NCBI GenBank assembly: GCA_038087015.1
Contig: JASBNA010000021.1
Location: 558,001 to 622,000, forward strand
DNA from: Cerrena zonata
Lineage: Eukaryota; Basidiomycota; Agaricomycetes; Polyporales; Cerrenaceae
Length of the DNA stretch: 64,000 nt
Direction: 5' to 3'
The notes under the pieces were generated by a model. That model did not search any database. It saw only the letters and a list, made by a program, of their open reading frames with translations, and was not told where the DNA came from. Position numbers and translations under genes: made by a program. Below are positions 34,795 through 47,683 of this stretch, piece after piece. The first letter of the stretch is position 1. Each line of letters begins with the position of its first letter.

Positions 34795-36843
34795 GGCTGC
34801 TGTGAGCGGCTGCATCCGTTGTCGAAGGATGTCATTGAAAGGCATGTCTTTGCACGCAGCTTGAGTCAATCCCTAGGTTTGGGTGGCTCTTCAGAGCAAG
34901 AGGTGTTCCAGTGTTCAAAGTCCACAGGTTAGTCACGTAGTGCCTGAGTAGCCGAAGATTGAGAATTCAGCTCCTTGCTGCTATCGCTTTTGTACTGCAA
35001 TAGCCCTCCGGAGTACGAAAGCAGGCTAGGTAGAGTTCCCAGGTAGATTAGAGTGCAGCGTAAGTGCACAAGTGAGAGAAGAACATAGACTTTGCACAAT
35101 ACGATATTGAAGCTGGTCGCTGAGTGAAGACGTGGAACGTCGTGTCTAGAGCGTCCTCCCGCCTTCCTTATTTGGGAGCTCATTCCACTCCCGAGTTCAA
35201 AACAGCCGAAGTCATAAATACTAAAATACAAAGGCTAATTGATCCTGTTGGCGTATATACGATGCTAAAGGTATGTCGAGTACTTACGTTGAAACCTCAA
35301 GGAATCGAGCGAGATAGGGATTTCGATAACTTATATTTATATTGAGCATCAACCCGAGTAGATGATGTCCAAAGGATAAACCAGTTCAAGAGTACAGCGG
35401 ACAAAATATATGTATATAGACGATCCAGTCGTAAACAAGGTCAATACATATCTCCCTCGTCAACAACAATAGATTGTGTCCAAAGTTTATACTCACTGAC
35501 TACTTATCACCCTACCCAACTTGTCGAAAAAATGATGGAGTGGAATTATAAATAAGTTATAGCATCTAGGAGCGAAGACTCCTCAATATTCATCGTGTGC
35601 TCGCAGTCGCTCATACACCAAGGCTTCACGCGCGAGACCTTGCAGTGGTATGGTTTCGCTAGTTCAGTTCAGAGCCCAGATGTACGAGTCGAACTCTTCA
35701 GGTACTGCCAGTGATTTGCTCTCCCAGTTCGAGCCCGACGCCCGGAAGACTTTATGATTGAAAAGAAGTAGTGAGGATATTTGTTACATATCCTCGAGGA
35801 CCTTGACAGAGGAGTGATCGTGGTACTGAGGTCCTGTTAATATTTTGATGCGGTCCATACAGTACAGTAGTGTCACCTCCACCCGGCCTCCGTCTTGCGT
35901 GTCGTGAAAAACACACACTCGAACTTGAATCCGAGTCGGGAACCATTCCACAAGTACTAACTTGAAGTGTTGTACCAAGCCATCACTGCCACCACTAATA
36001 AGTTGTCGTGCCTTATCTAATCAAAAGTACCAGCTTGTATCGGGTAGATAAACTAAAATCGAGCAAGAATCTCCTCTGAGTCTCTCCTCCTCTCCCTCCT
36101 CTAAAAATGGGCTGGCTTTTTGGATCTCGTCAAACCGCCGTCTAACGTCTTCAAAGCTTCATAAATAACACGCAATCTCATGTCTATGCAAAACTACGTG
36201 TTTTCTATTCTATCCCGACGTGCGGATGAATTCTATCGTGTGGCCTAAATCTGACACACGACTTGCTCTCTTGGCGACCTCCAACGACATGGTTCTATTG
36301 AGCAGATCCGATCCCTTTCCAATGTCTCGAAACTTGCTCGTCAAATGTCTTGGCTTTAACGTTAGCGTTCAGACGTTAACGTTCATCGATGACGTCGACA
36401 AACGAAATTCAAACAATTCACATGCTTTCATAACCCACTGGCGTCCGGTCTTGCACCGACGGTGATGTCCCTAACGTTATACACCACTCATATTTCATGA
36501 CCCATGTCATAAGATGTACAGTAAGCCAACCAGTGCCTCTGATCTCACCTAGTTCTAGGACTTCACGCACAAAGGGGCACACTGGATCTTAACAATATTC
36601 TTGGCCTATCAGCAATGCGGTGGCACCTGACCACGCTATTTTCGCAGAGGATTGTGGCGTATTTCCCTCGGCACCATTCTTAGAATCAATCACTATAGCT
36701 AGCTTCTCTTCGCATCACCAGACCTCGGTTCGCTGTATTATTACCACATATATTGATCCCACGCTCAGGGGATGTCATTGCTACCACTTATATAGAGGCC
36801 CGTCGGGGAAGCTTCACGGGTGCACAGAACGTAGACCACCACC
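34795..36843. other. Long intergenic region (divergent promoters)
   Basis: About 2 kb between divergent genes. Scattered short reading frames show no motif or splice continuity. A short inverted repeat (AACGTTA at 36358-36364, TAACGTT at 36377-36383) is present. Nothing else seen. Confidence 0.5.
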
Positions 36844-38114
36844 ATGGTTTACGAGCTCAAACGACAACCCTTCAGGGCTCTTGCCTTGGCTCTAACAGTC
36901 CCAGTAACAGCTTTCGTCGTAGTTCCGTTTTGGTGCATCTGGTATATTCCGTCGTTCAATCGTCCAAGGAAAACCTGGAGATGGTGGCAATGCGTGGAGC
37001 TGTGTCTTATCCGTAACTTTGCAGATTTAGGACGAGTACCAGAAAAGTATGTGTGTTTATATCTCTACTTGTTAAATAAAACTAAGCACCTTCAACTGTT
37101 AGGTTGGGGCCGCTCATCGCTGGCCCGACGGCAGCGGCAAAGGACCCTAAGACCAAATCAGTATGGGTCGATCCCGTCCCTAAATTCATCCTCGGCAACA
37201 TTAAGAAGTACGCGGAAATCAACAAAGTCGAACCTGCGCGGATACCGGGGTACTGGTATGACCGAAAAGGTCACAGCGTTCCCGTAGGAGAGAAGGCACA
37301 AGCAAATGAGAAAGTGCTCTATTACTGTCACGGAGGAGGTTACGTTGCTCTCACAGCCCACCCTAGCGGAATCTACAACTACATGATAAATCGGCTCACC
37401 CAGTGTCACTCCGATGTCGAACGCACATTCGCAATCGAATACCGTCTGACAACAGGCCCTCCTGATGCAACAAGCGCAGCATTCCCCGCAGCGCTCATGG
37501 ATGCATTAGCAGGATATGTCTATCTCATTAAGGAACTTGGTTTTAAGCCCGAGAACATCATCGTCGGGGGTGATTCAGCGGGAGCGAACCTCGCTTTGGC
37601 ACTCGTGCGGTATCTCGTTGAATTAGGACGTACTCCAGAGACCCCGGAGCCTATTCCTATCCCATCAGGCCTGCTCCTCATATCTCCATGGTGTGACCTC
37701 GGAACCTCTCATGAAACTCCTACAGGTTCCTACAAGGCCAATGCACCCTCCGACTATCTCTTACCTTCCGACAGCGGTTTGCTGTTACATGCACGGAAAC
37801 TTTTCATCAAAGACCTCGGTTTCCCCTTCGCAGGCGACTCCAATCCATATATTTCTTCCGGTTCAGCTCATCCCGAAATGTCTGGGATCTCCTTCAAGGA
37901 GTTCCCAAAGACGCTGATCACTTGTGGTGGAGGGGAGACATTGTATGACATGATCTATACGTTGAAAAATAAGATGGTGGGCGAATTGGGTGCGGAGTGG
38001 GTAAAGTTTGTTGAGGGAAAGGATGCGCCTCACGATTTCCTTCTGCTCCAGTCTTGGGACGTTGTGTCTGATCCTGTTTACGAGGTAATCGGGGAATGGA
38101 TGGAGGCATTGTGA
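36844..38114 (+). CDS. Alpha/beta hydrolase, HSL family (alpha/beta-hydrolase fold 3)
   Basis: Two exons, 36844 to about 37047 and about 37103 to 38114, give about 400 residues. A hydrophobic segment (ALALALTVPVTAFVVVPFWC) near the N-terminus is a likely membrane anchor. The oxyanion-hole motif YYCHGGGYVAL and the nucleophile elbow VGGDSAGANLAL define a hormone-sensitive-lipase-type esterase/lipase. The third member of the triad is probably His in GKDAPHDFLL, and the acid lies in the CGGGETLYD segment. The substrate is unknown; fungal relatives include sterol deacetylases and esterases of small lipids or xenobiotics. All catalytic motifs are intact. Confidence 0.9.
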
Positions 38115-38802
38115 TTTCTTGAATCTTGTACTTGTATCTTCCTGTCGATCTATACATACTTACGGTCATTCAAATTCTCAATTCGGAGTCCGTGATTCAT
38201 TTGAAAAGCAGGGTGGCTCGACCGTCACTCGCAGACTCCGTCTCCCAGTTCGAGACGTAATGCATCCATCAGATCATTTCTGGTCGATAGGCAATTTCAT
38301 CGCATTCCCAAAATAGACTAGATCTTGCACTTCATATTTTGGGCGGTACAACTTCATGATAATTTCGATAATTTCTCGCTCGAGCTGTCAAGCAAGAGAA
38401 ATATCGCTGATGGTTTTCACAATCTCGCATGCTCAACAAGTCTTACAGTGCCTGGTGTAATATGTACACCACTGTTCTTCCCAGCACGACAAATGATGAT
38501 ATGAAACGCTGTACAGACACAGTTCATTTGATGAACAACCGCCGGGGCACCACTGACGGAGCGCAATGTTGATAGAGGTTCTGTGTCTTGGTCCGCGACC
38601 ATCACATTCTCTACGACCCTTTCGTTCCCTTCTTTCTTTCTTCTTTTCGTTCTCGGGCTGGATCCCATTTTATTTTTGTTTTACGACCCTTAGCTTTTCA
38701 CGACACTTCTCTCTTGTGCACACGACCTTGGTCTTGCGGCCCTAGCTCGCCTTCTGGTATAACTGGCTTGACTGGAACTGAGACGACACCAACTTACGAC
38801 AA
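38115..38802. other. Intergenic region
   Basis: A strongly CT-rich tract at about 38610-38710 precedes the GPCR gene and is probably its promoter/5' UTR. Nothing else seen. Confidence 0.5.
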
Positions 38803-40927
38803 ATGTCTAACACGACTGTTATAATTACCAAACTTCCTAATGGCGAGGACTTTCTGTTGAGGGTTGGATATGGAGCATCAGAGTCCGAAGGTGTTATTGT
38901 GAGTATCACATATATTTTAGCTTGAACTCACATTGTTGAGCCCTTCAAGACCCTTGTAGTGATTTCCATGATTTCCATGACAGCAGTTGTCGGATTGTTA
39001 AGCTGCATAGCGGTATGTTCCTCCCTCCGAGTGAGGCACTAGTTATAACCCGGAATATGGTACAGGTCTCTGCTTGGAATACTCGCAAATCCGTGAACCC
39101 AAACATGTTTGTTCGAAGCCATGCCGCAGCATACCTCTTATCCTTACTAATCTGTGACCTTATGCAAGGTACGGGTTAGCTTTTGAAAGATATCGTACTT
39201 CGAACTAAGCCGTTTTCCACAGCCATAGGGTCAATAATGAACATTGAATGGATTCGGAAGGATTACGTAGAGTTTGGTGACACTTGTGTTGCCCAAGGTA
39301 TATATCAATTGCTTTCAAAACTACGTCTGCAGCTGACGGTGAATATAAAGGTGTTGTAAAGCATGTCGCCGATGTCGGAACTGCAGTTTGGTAAGTGCAA
39401 TAAAGTGCAAATGCCTAAGTTACACGACTGACCAGTTCTGTAGGTCATTGGTACGTTTATGACAGGACGTCCGCGTTCGTGAACCAATCTAAATTACCGT
39501 TGCCTCAGATTATTGCTCTGCACACTTTCTGGATTCTGTTCCTGCGATTGGAGACAAGGAGATATATCCTCATTTCGACGCTTGTGGGTGGATGGTCTGC
39601 CATCGGTGCGGTTGTTATTGCGGGTCCAGCATCGTTAAATACTGGTCATAATGGACCATTCTGTGCGTTTTTCATAGTTCCTGATTATGTCTTGGTATCG
39701 CTAACATTGACTCAGTTGGAATCTCTGGCTATTGGTGTTGGATTTCCGAACACTACGTCGTCCCTCGCATCACGTAAGTTTATGACGTCTGGTCAGTTCC
39801 TTTTCTAAACTAAACGATATTTTACAGGTTGGACTACCTTTTTGTAAGCGCAACTCCCGAATGTGATTGGTTCTTGAAGCTTATCATCCGAATCTAGATG
39901 TTCGTATCGGCCTTCTTCAGCTTCATCCTTTACTTGATGATCTTCTTCCGTCTTCGAGGGAACATTGTTCCGAAGGGATGGAGGCTGAAGTTCCGGAGAC
40001 GGAAGGTCTTCCCTTCCCAAGCAGAGACAACAGACAGTTCGATCATCGCCGTGGCCAAGATGATGCTTCTTTATCCAGTGGGTAGTTTGTTTACCTCAAT
40101 GGGATCTCTGTTTGACAGAATGTTATATAATAGATCGCATACACGATCATGATTCTGCCCATTGCAGTTTGCCGATTTGCCGATTGGACTGGTCACGAAA
40201 TTCCTTTCGCCGTTACCATCTTTAGGTATGTATCTGTTGGAACCATTGATAGGGACGACCTGGTCTGACAATCTTGTTCTAGTGACTCCATCTTCCTGTT
40301 ATCGGGTAAGTATTTACGATATGCATCTTTGTTTACCGCCTAACATATCTCACAGGTCTCGTCAATGTTATCCTCTTCACAACGACTCGCCGAGTTCTCC
40401 CTCAACACAGCGTCATTCCTCATCGATTCTCTCGCAGCTTGAAATCGCAGAGCACCTCCTCCGCGGGGTCTAAGACACTCATTGACGAAGATATAGACCT
40501 GGAGAAGTCAAAGGATAAATTCCAACCCACGTATATCGACCACGACAATGAGAACTGGGCAGGGAAGGGTACGAATATGTTCAAGACCGTGGATAGTCCG
40601 GACGATGACGGGCGGTCGGATTATTCTTATCCAAGTCGCTCGAACTCACTCCCCACGACGGACCCTGTGCAGATGCCGGTTCCTCAACACAACCACAATC
40701 AACATGATCAGTATGATCAGTATCCTCACCCTCCTGGTGTACCACGACACTCTCCCGGGGAAGATCGATTCGAACGCGTGTCGTTAGACAGTTCGAGTGC
40801 GACTTCTTCGCCGAGATTCGAGCATCATCATGAAGGACATGATCATGATAGATCTGAACCCGAGAGCCCGTTAGTGGCAACTGATTATATTCTTCGTAGT
40901 CCAAGCTCCGCAGGATCGAAGTTGTAG
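38803..40927 (+). CDS. Seven-transmembrane receptor, Git3/cAMP-receptor-like GPCR
   Basis: The start is MSNTTVIITKLPNGEDFLLR, a short extracellular N-terminus with one Asn-Thr-Thr glycosylation candidate. Small exons then encode hydrophobic helices in order: VISMISMTAVVGLLSCIA, AAAYLLSLLICDLMQAIGSI, a helix around VADVGTAVW, AIHTFWILFLRL, ILISTLVGGWSAIGAVVIAG, FVSAFFSFILYLMIFFRL, and VYTIMILPIAVCRFADW before a last helix around SGLVNVILFTT. The layout, with Asp in LLICDLMQ after helix 2 and Trp near helix 7, fits the glucose/cAMP receptor-like group in Agaricomycetes. The cytoplasmic tail from about 40420 to the stop is about 165 residues, acidic and Ser-rich with a His-rich stretch, and is probably phosphorylated. 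Ligand unknown. Confidence 0.85.
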
Positions 40928-41154
40928 AACAATGTCATAGTATTTTTATTTCATTGGATAGGTTTACCTGCATGTATGCAAGATACTTCAAATTGCGTGA
41001 CGATCTCTTAGATCTGAGAGGGTTGGAAATCAAACTAACGTACTTATTTGAGGCAGTGAGAAGGCACGGTACTGTATCCTGTTGTTTGACCTTATTTCTG
41101 TTGGTACATTTCCTGTATGGTCTCAGGTTTATTCCTGGTTAGTTATGCATGCGT

Positions 41155-42475
41155 TTACTGCACATGAATGGGATTCCAACTGATCGCTCCTTCATCACCA
41201 CAGTCCAAAGCATCCAGACGCTTCATATCGTCCTCGTCCAATGCAAAGTCATAGACTTGACTATTGGAGAGAATCCGAGCAGGATTCGAAGAGCGAACGA
41301 GAGGGATGAGACTCGAGACGATCGACCGTATTGTTAGGATTTGGAGAAATAAGAAGAAAGGAATTATTGGACTCACCCGTGTTGGAGAGACCATCGGAGA
41401 AGAACCTGAGCGGGCTCCTTGTTGTGCTATTTAGATTACGTTAGCTTTACGATGCGTGTCTAGTAGTTGAATGAAGTCTGTTCACCTTCTTTGCGATATC
41501 AACAATTACAGGGTCATCCATTTTGCCACGAATAATTGGACAGTATGCTTCCACTGCAATGTCGTGTTTGCGGCAATACTCCACAATCGGCTTCTGCTGA
41601 CAGAATGGTTGAAGCTAATGACAAGAATAAATAGTCCGTTTGGAGCAAAATAGGTGAAACGTCGCTGACCTCAATCTGATTAACGGAAGGGATCTCCAAA
41701 CCAGCTTCCCGAATTTCTTCAAGATGATGAATATTGCTAGATGCAATAGAGTTAAAACTTGACAAGTTTTTTAAGACATTGAAAGTAGCGTACTAGTTGG
41801 AGACTCCTGCGGAGCGAATTTTCCCTAACTTCTTAGCCTCTAGAAGAGCTCTCCAAAGTTTGAGTCGGGTTTCCTTTCCCGGTGGAGGACTATGGATCAG
41901 GTAAAGGTCAATGTATTCTTCGACAAAAAAACATGTTAAATTATGCGAATAATGCTGGCCATGGAGACAGACATACCGAACTGAAAGGCTGCGAGGGAGG
42001 CATCGATGCTAGCGGTAGGATCTCCATCCTCAGGGACTTTGCTCGCTGGAAAGCAAGATGCGTGAATAGGTCACTACAAACCGATATATGTGACACTGTT
42101 GTGAACGTACTGATGTACACGTCCTCCCGTTTGATCCCACTCTTTCGCAGAGCTTGTCCTACTTCACGCTCGTTCCTATACAGCTGTGCGGAGTCGATAT
42201 GTCTGAATATAGCTATTTGTATGTGGACGCTCGCGGGAACACTGGCTTAGACACACCTATATCCGACTTTGAAAGCCTCGAGTACGCCTGGTACTGTTAA
42301 TTCCAGCGGGTCCTCGACTTTGCCGTAGCCGTACGCGACACCAAAACCGAACCGAGGAATTTCATAGCCTACGTGTTGAGGGTAAATGAGTATTGTTCAA
42401 TCCAAATCCGATCGCGTTCGCCGACGTACCTGAATTGAGCTTCACAGTGGATTCAATGGTCAAGGTCTCAGCCAT
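41155..42475 (-). CDS. Aldo/keto reductase
   Basis: NADPH-dependent oxidoreductase of the AKR superfamily. The start at 42475 gives MAETLTIESTVKLNS. Successive exons give IPRFGFGVAYGYGKVEDP, HIDSAQLYRNEREVGQALRK (catalytic Asp and Tyr), VYISTK (catalytic Lys), EYIDLYLIHSPPPGKE (catalytic His), LLEAKKLGKIRSAGVSN, LEIPSVNQIE, DIAVEAYCPIIRGK, PAQVLLRWSLQHG, FVPLVRSSNPARI and a C-terminus ending ISWNPIHVQ. The tetrad is complete and the length is about 300 residues, typical for the family. The segment between the Lys and His motifs spans short exons that I could not place exactly. Substrate unknown; fungal members reduce aldehydes, xylose or secondary metabolites. Confidence 0.88.
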
Positions 42476-43107
42476 GGCGAGAATCGAAGGAAAGTCTGCG
42501 GCAAAATAAGGGATGGGTGAAGGACGATGTCTGTTGGGATCGTACTGTCTTTATTCCCATGAGTCTTTTATCTGTTACGGTAAGGCTCATCGGACAAGCG
42601 ATGGGTCCCGCTTATCAATCTCATCGTTCGACGTAATATGTACCGAGCAAGGTGCGGACGTGGAGGGTTGTTTGTATTCCTGGAAGTAGCTAGACCAATA
42701 AGTTCAGGCGCGGATAGAATACCTGTGTTGCCAGTGCTCGGAGCAGATGTAGTTGTCCTATCGTAACTTGACCGTGACGAACAAAATGATATATGGTCCA
42801 GTAGTGCCGAACTAATTATGTTGTTCTATATGATAAGATGAAGATTTGTTCAAACACGTCTTCATTCATGGGTTTACCTTCCACTGAAGGTAATAACATC
42901 TTCAGATTAGTTGTGTAATATACGTCACCAATACCTGAAAAAGTTACTTCTGAGTTCTACAAGGTTTTGATCCTGGTGGTAGAGAAGGCTTCGGCTGCCG
43001 CATAGACACGACCACGTGCAGGATATCGTCATAGGCTCGCGCGATCAGAATTGCCCATGCGAACTAAGGATAAGGTAGAGAGGCCTTAAGCTTTGTTCCC
43101 AACGGCC
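42476..43107. other. Divergent promoter region
   Basis: 632 bp between the divergently transcribed reductase and dipeptidase genes. Nothing specific seen. Confidence 0.5.
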
Positions 43108-44945
43108 ATGTCGTCCTCTACAAATACAGGGGAGCAAGCACCCTTGCTTGGTGATGGACCTTCTCTCAACTCACAGGACAGAGCAAAACGCCAGACCCCA
43201 GCAGCCAGAGTCACTATTTATGGCTCCTTGACGCTTCTATTTGTCGTGGCTCTAATTTTGGGAATCGTCTTCTGGGAGAAACTTGGCGGATTTGTAGGTA
43301 ATTTACCAAAGGATCCGGAGAAGGCGGCCAAGAGGTTACTAGACGTTGCACCGATCATTGTGAGTGAATCCCTCTGCATCAAATCAAGCAAAGTCTGAAA
43401 TTACCTACAGGATGGTCACATCGGTATAACAAATCATTATATTCTTTAGTGTTGTGTAATGACATCATAACCATTTAGATCTTCCTATCCTTGCTCGTTG
43501 GGCATTCAGGAATAATGCAACTGCCATTGATCTCGAAGGTGATTTGTACGGGCATGTTGATATCCCCCGTTTGAGGAAGGGTCAGGTTGGCGGGTTCTTC
43601 TGGTCAGTCAACAGTCTGTACAATGTTGGTTGACTGACTAACTTCCGCATCGTTCTAGGTCAGTCTATGTCGGATGTCCTGATGACGAGGCTGCCGGTGA
43701 GGACTACATAAATGCAACATGGCGTGTCCGGTAAGTTCTGTCTATCTTTGAGTCACGCGGGTTAAACAGTGTGTGTTTGTTATCCAGAGACACGCTCGAG
43801 CAGATTGATATTGCGAGGGAGCTCATTCGTAAATACCCTCAGGTTTGTTTTATTTTCTCATATTATACATTACTGTTCTCAATCTAGCCTCGTAGACTTT
43901 CGAGCTCAGTAAGACCTCTAACGAAATCAAGTCTGCTATCAAACTCGGCAAAGTTGCTAGTCTCCTTGGCGTAGAGGGCGGACACCAACTTGGAAACTCC
44001 CTTTCCGTATTGCGACAATATTACGAGCTTGGTGTCCGTTATGTTACTTTGACCCATACTTGTCACAACGCGTTCGCAGATTCATGTGGTTACGTGCCTG
44101 GCATCAAACCCAGATGGAATGGTCTGAGGTACGTACTTTCTGGCCTAAGTTCTTTTATCTTTGTCGAATACAACTGCTTCCGATAGCCCACTCGGAAAGA
44201 CTTTGATCGAGGAGATGAACCGGATCGGTATGCTCGTCGATTTGAGTCACACCTCGGATGAGACTGCACGTCAAGCCCTTAAGTTGAGCAAGGTTTGTGC
44301 TCTGAAGCCAAGCAATCGAATGAGTTTCCCCATTTCTAACAATACTCACTCATAGGCCCCCGTCATCTGGTCCCACTCTTCTTCTCGTGCCGTTCACGAC
44401 CACCCTCGCAATGTTCCCGATGATGTCCTTGCTCTCGTTGGTACCGAAGACAACAAGACGGACGCCGTTGTCATGGTCAACTTCGCTCCGGCATTCGTAG
44501 CAGATGATGGAAAAGCAGACCTTGAGGCCGTTGCTGACCATGTTGAGCATATTGCCTCTATCACGGGAAAGAAACAGTATGAACTCTTCTTGAATTGATT
44601 GCAAAGAGCAGACATACTGACTGTACCTTGTGATTTTCAATAGTGTCGGAATAGGTAGCGACTTTGACGGTATCGAGTCTGTACCGAAAGGACTAGAGGA
44701 CGTCTCAAAATACCCTGCTCTCGTACGTCCTGTCTTTTCGCATCATTTGTCCAATTATCTCAAGCTTTTCTCCCTCCTAGATCGCCGAGCTTTACCGCCG
44801 TGGTTGGACACGCTTCGAACTCTCCGGTCTGACTGGAAGGAATCTTCTTCGTGTTATGGCCGGAGCTGAGCGTGTGGCCAAAGACTTGCAGTCTGTTGGA
44901 ACAGAACCAAAGTACGATATATACACAAAGAGGAATGATTTGTAA
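43108..44945 (+). CDS. Membrane dipeptidase (peptidase family M19)
   Basis: Zinc dipeptidase of the renal dipeptidase type. From ATG at 43108 the protein has a cytosolic N-terminus ([20 protein letters not shown]), one membrane helix ([20 protein letters not shown]) and then the catalytic domain, a type II membrane topology. Metal and active-site motifs are present: [12 protein letters not shown] (HxD), [13 protein letters not shown] (bridging Glu), [34 protein letters not shown] (His), [20 protein letters not shown] (His) and [18 protein letters not shown] (Asp). It ends [10 protein letters not shown] at the TAA 44943-44945. About six small introns interrupt it. Length about 450 residues, as usual for fungal M19 proteins. 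Confidence 0.93.
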
Positions 44946-45959
44946 CGATACCATACGTTAACATTTGCGACTTGCACGAGCTTTTGGGGTTCATGTCTGT
45001 TATGGCTTGACTTTATATGCTATCCGTATGATTGTATCTCAGCTTGCTCATACCACATAGTGTGACCAACGACTTTTCTTTCATAATTTCCTAACAGTGC
45101 GTGATATACCGTAGTCGTTGCGAAGCGGGACTTAAAAATGATTCCCATTAGCCGACTTGAACGACTGACCTCGTCATGACTAATACTAGTGACGCGCTCT
45201 ACCAGCTGAGCTAAACGGGATTACAGGAAAGTCTCTCCATAACAGCCATAATCACGGAGGAATACAATGCAGATTTTCATGTTACAATATTTGGGTGGTC
45301 TTCTCCAAGACCAGTCTCCGTTGCTGACCACATACTACCGGATGAAAGTCGATCCGAACCCAGTATATACTCCAAAACGGACGCTAGAAACTTGTGCCAC
45401 GGCTTGATGACGTCACCAGTTCTGGCAAAACGGGCGCTTACCAGCTCAGTATATGAGTCGCAAAACCTTTGCTGGCAACATTTCCAAGCGTATACGTAGC
45501 TCCGACTTGCCTTCCAGTGCTTAGCGCTTGACTCAACTGGAGTCTTGCTTAGGATAAGTTCTGCTTAAACTTACTGATCAAGATATCATATGTCCCAACG
45601 AAAGACTCTTCTGAAGTCCGTTACTGTCTTTTTTAAAGCAATTTCACGGATCAGGGTCAATCTAGCTTTCTCGCTCGCTGGGTCGCGAATCACCTTACGC
45701 CTAGTTCTGACTTCACTGCTCAGATGAGCTCTAACGAGATACAATAATCCTCTTGCTCGATTCGACATACAAGCCTTTTCGTATTATGTTATAAGCCGTT
45801 CTACTTCAAGTTGATCGCTCGACTTCGCTGCTTGTACTACGGACAATGGTTCAAGAGAGTCTTGTGCTGCTAGTATGGATGCAAGGTGCGTAACGTACTG
45901 ACATCGTTAACTCTCGCGTTCGGGTTAGCAGTGAATATGCCATGTACTTAGGTTCCTTT
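44946..45959. other. Intergenic region containing the tRNA gene
   Basis: Apart from the tRNA-Thr gene at 45142-45220 I see no gene. The inverted duplication begins near the right edge. Confidence 0.5.
45142..45220 (-). tRNA. tRNA-Thr (anticodon AGT) with 6-nt intron
   Basis: On the minus strand a complete cloverleaf can be drawn: acceptor TCCCGTT pairing with AATGGGA (one G-T), D-arm AGCTCAGCTGGTAGAGC (box A), anticodon stem CGTCA/TGACG, T-arm AGTCG TTCAAGT CGGCT (box B) and discriminator A. The anticodon loop is 13 nt instead of 7. Reading CT-AGT-A before the extra bases gives anticodon AGT and a 6-nt intron after position 37, the canonical site. Total 79 nt. Confidence 0.9.
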
Positions 45960-46125
45960 TTGCCATGTTCATTGTTCATAGTCTATGCACGATTTGGACA
46001 AGGAAAAATAAGATGTCACCCAGAACGTACGTGATTTCTTTCTATAAATGACGTGCAACTCTTCTGTAGGTCTCGGTATACGTGAATTATATCCAGACTT
46101 GCAACACACGGCCGTCGAATTCTGT

Positions 46126-46137
46126 CCGCCACTCGGC
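46126..46137 (+). promoter_or_regulatory. Repeated upstream 12-mer, distal copy (left arm)
   Basis: CCGCCACTCGGC, about 460 bp before the C2H2 start; the identical 12-mer recurs at 46309 and in both positions of the right arm. A binding role is inference. Confidence 0.4.
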
Positions 46138-46308
46138 CATGCTACACAGGCCACGTTGTATCCCTATAGGGTAGGAGCGATAGTCTGTGGCAAGAAATAG
46201 CACCTATTATGTCCTGCATAACCGCTCCTCCGTCAAATCCTTTTAGCCCAGCCACTCCTGACAAAAGTCTCGATCACCACTACCACAAATGGTGTTCCTA
46301 CTCGCCGA

Positions 46309-46320
46309 CCGCCACTCGGC
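46309..46320 (+). promoter_or_regulatory. Repeated upstream 12-mer, proximal copy (left arm)
   Basis: CCGCCACTCGGC, about 280 bp before the C2H2 start and in the same orientation as the distal copy. Confidence 0.4.
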
Positions 46321-46449
46321 AACGTCCTCCTTCCAGCTCTTGCCTTTCTGAGTACCCATTTCTGTATGGTCCTCTTTGGTTACTATCCCACAGCAATCGT
46401 CGAGTGGCACTCCCTACCAAGAGGCAATCCAGAGAGTCGTTGGGCCAGG

Positions 46450-46457
46450 TATTTAAG
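46450..46457 (+). promoter_or_regulatory. TATA-like element of left C2H2 gene
   Basis: TATTTAAG about 140 bp before the ATG; conserved in the right arm at 56902-56909. Confidence 0.45.
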
Positions 46458-46592
46458 GGTGACCATGTAGAGGGCTGTAGGGCTCATCTTTCGGCCTCAC
46501 AGCTCTCTCCAGAGTCCCTTTCATCCCCACATCCCTCCCTCCCCCTCCACTCTCGTCCTCCCCGACCCTCAGAACACCCCTCCTGTTGAACA

Positions 46593-47683
46593 ATGCCTGC
46601 CAGACGCTCGACCAAGGACCACATGGCACATGGCTGCACCCCGGCCGGTTTAGGGAATGACCCCGTACGCTACCGACCGCAGGCCTGTTGCCACTGGCTG
46701 TGAACCAACACTGATGTCTCCCCTTCTCGTTAATCTTACAGGCTCTCGAACCGACAAAATGTAAGATCTGCTCAAAGAAATATGCCATAGGGGTCATGGT
46801 AAAACACGTACGCGATCGGCATAGTGTTAGAAAGACGAGGCCAGACGGGTAAGTGGTTCACGTTTATCGTATTGACAGAGACTGATATCGTTTACAGTAA
46901 TCTACGATATAAATGCCCATGTCCCTCTTGCAAAGCCAGAGATGATGGCGGCGAATGGTTTAGTACCCCTCGTTTCAATACTCATTACAAAAACTAGTAT
47001 GTTGTCTCTCCATTGTCCCGACTTGAACGATACTAAACGCCGTTTACAGTGCTGGAATAAAGGATTGTTTCTGCTCTCTCTGCCCATGGAAGAGCGCCCA
47101 TTCTTCCGCTCTCACTAGACATAAGACGAAGGAACACGAAGGACAATACACGCCGAAGAACGTAGGATGCCGGGTCAAGATGCTCAGGGAAGCCAAAGAG
47201 GAGCAAGAGGATATTATTCCCCCTGCTGTGGCCGCGACGGAGGCTTGTAATGGTCTCGTTAATGACGCTCTCAACTTTGCATTTTCCCTCCCAGCGCACG
47301 ACTCTTGCCCCATGGCATCAGGTTCCAACGTCACTCTGGATTATACCCATCTCATCCCAGACTACATCAGCGTCCCGGCAGCCCCATTTACTACACCAGC
47401 ATCGTCGCTTCCCCAATACGAGAACACTGACGGCATGTCGTACAATGGCTACGGATACCCCAACTCATACGACCACTCTGTTACAGACTTTGGATACCAG
47501 GCAGATGAGCAGTCGTGGTCAGGCGAGACCTCGAGCTTGTTTGAGGGCCATTCCTCTGATAGTGGAGAATCATCGCAGTTTAGCCAATCTTCCGCTAATG
47601 ACTATGCTCAGTGGTCGCTGAGTGATTTCGCTTGGTCTTTGTACCCTGGGTCGACGTCCTCCCCGGAATCTTCGGAATGGTGA
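46593..47683 (+). CDS. C2H2 zinc-finger protein (left copy)
   Basis: Four exons join in phase: 46593-46664 (MPARRSTKDHMAHGCTPAGL), about 46741-46848, about 46899-46997, and about 47050-47683. Three Cys/His clusters follow: CKICSKKYAIGVMVKHVRDR with a final His; CPCPSCKARDDGGEWFSTPR with a later His (atypical, only one clear His); and CSLCPWKSAHSSALTRHKTK ending EH, a standard C2H2 finger. The C-terminal ~165 residues are acidic and rich in Ser, Tyr and Gly (QADEQSWSGETSSLFEGH), like a transcription activation region. A DNA-binding regulator is therefore likely, but its targets are unknown. The whole gene and ~600 bp upstream are duplicated in inverted orientation at 55658-56766. Confidence 0.82.

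Noticed and set aside
36358..36383. AACGTTA ... TAACGTT inverted repeat
   Set aside because: Seven-base AT-rich arms are expected by chance in 64 kb.
46209..46589. A 126-codon open frame conserved in both arms of the inverted duplication
   Set aside because: It lies in the promoter/5' UTR of the C2H2 gene, overlaps the TATA-like element, is low-complexity (Pro/Ser/His), and is conserved only because the whole DNA segment is nearly identical.
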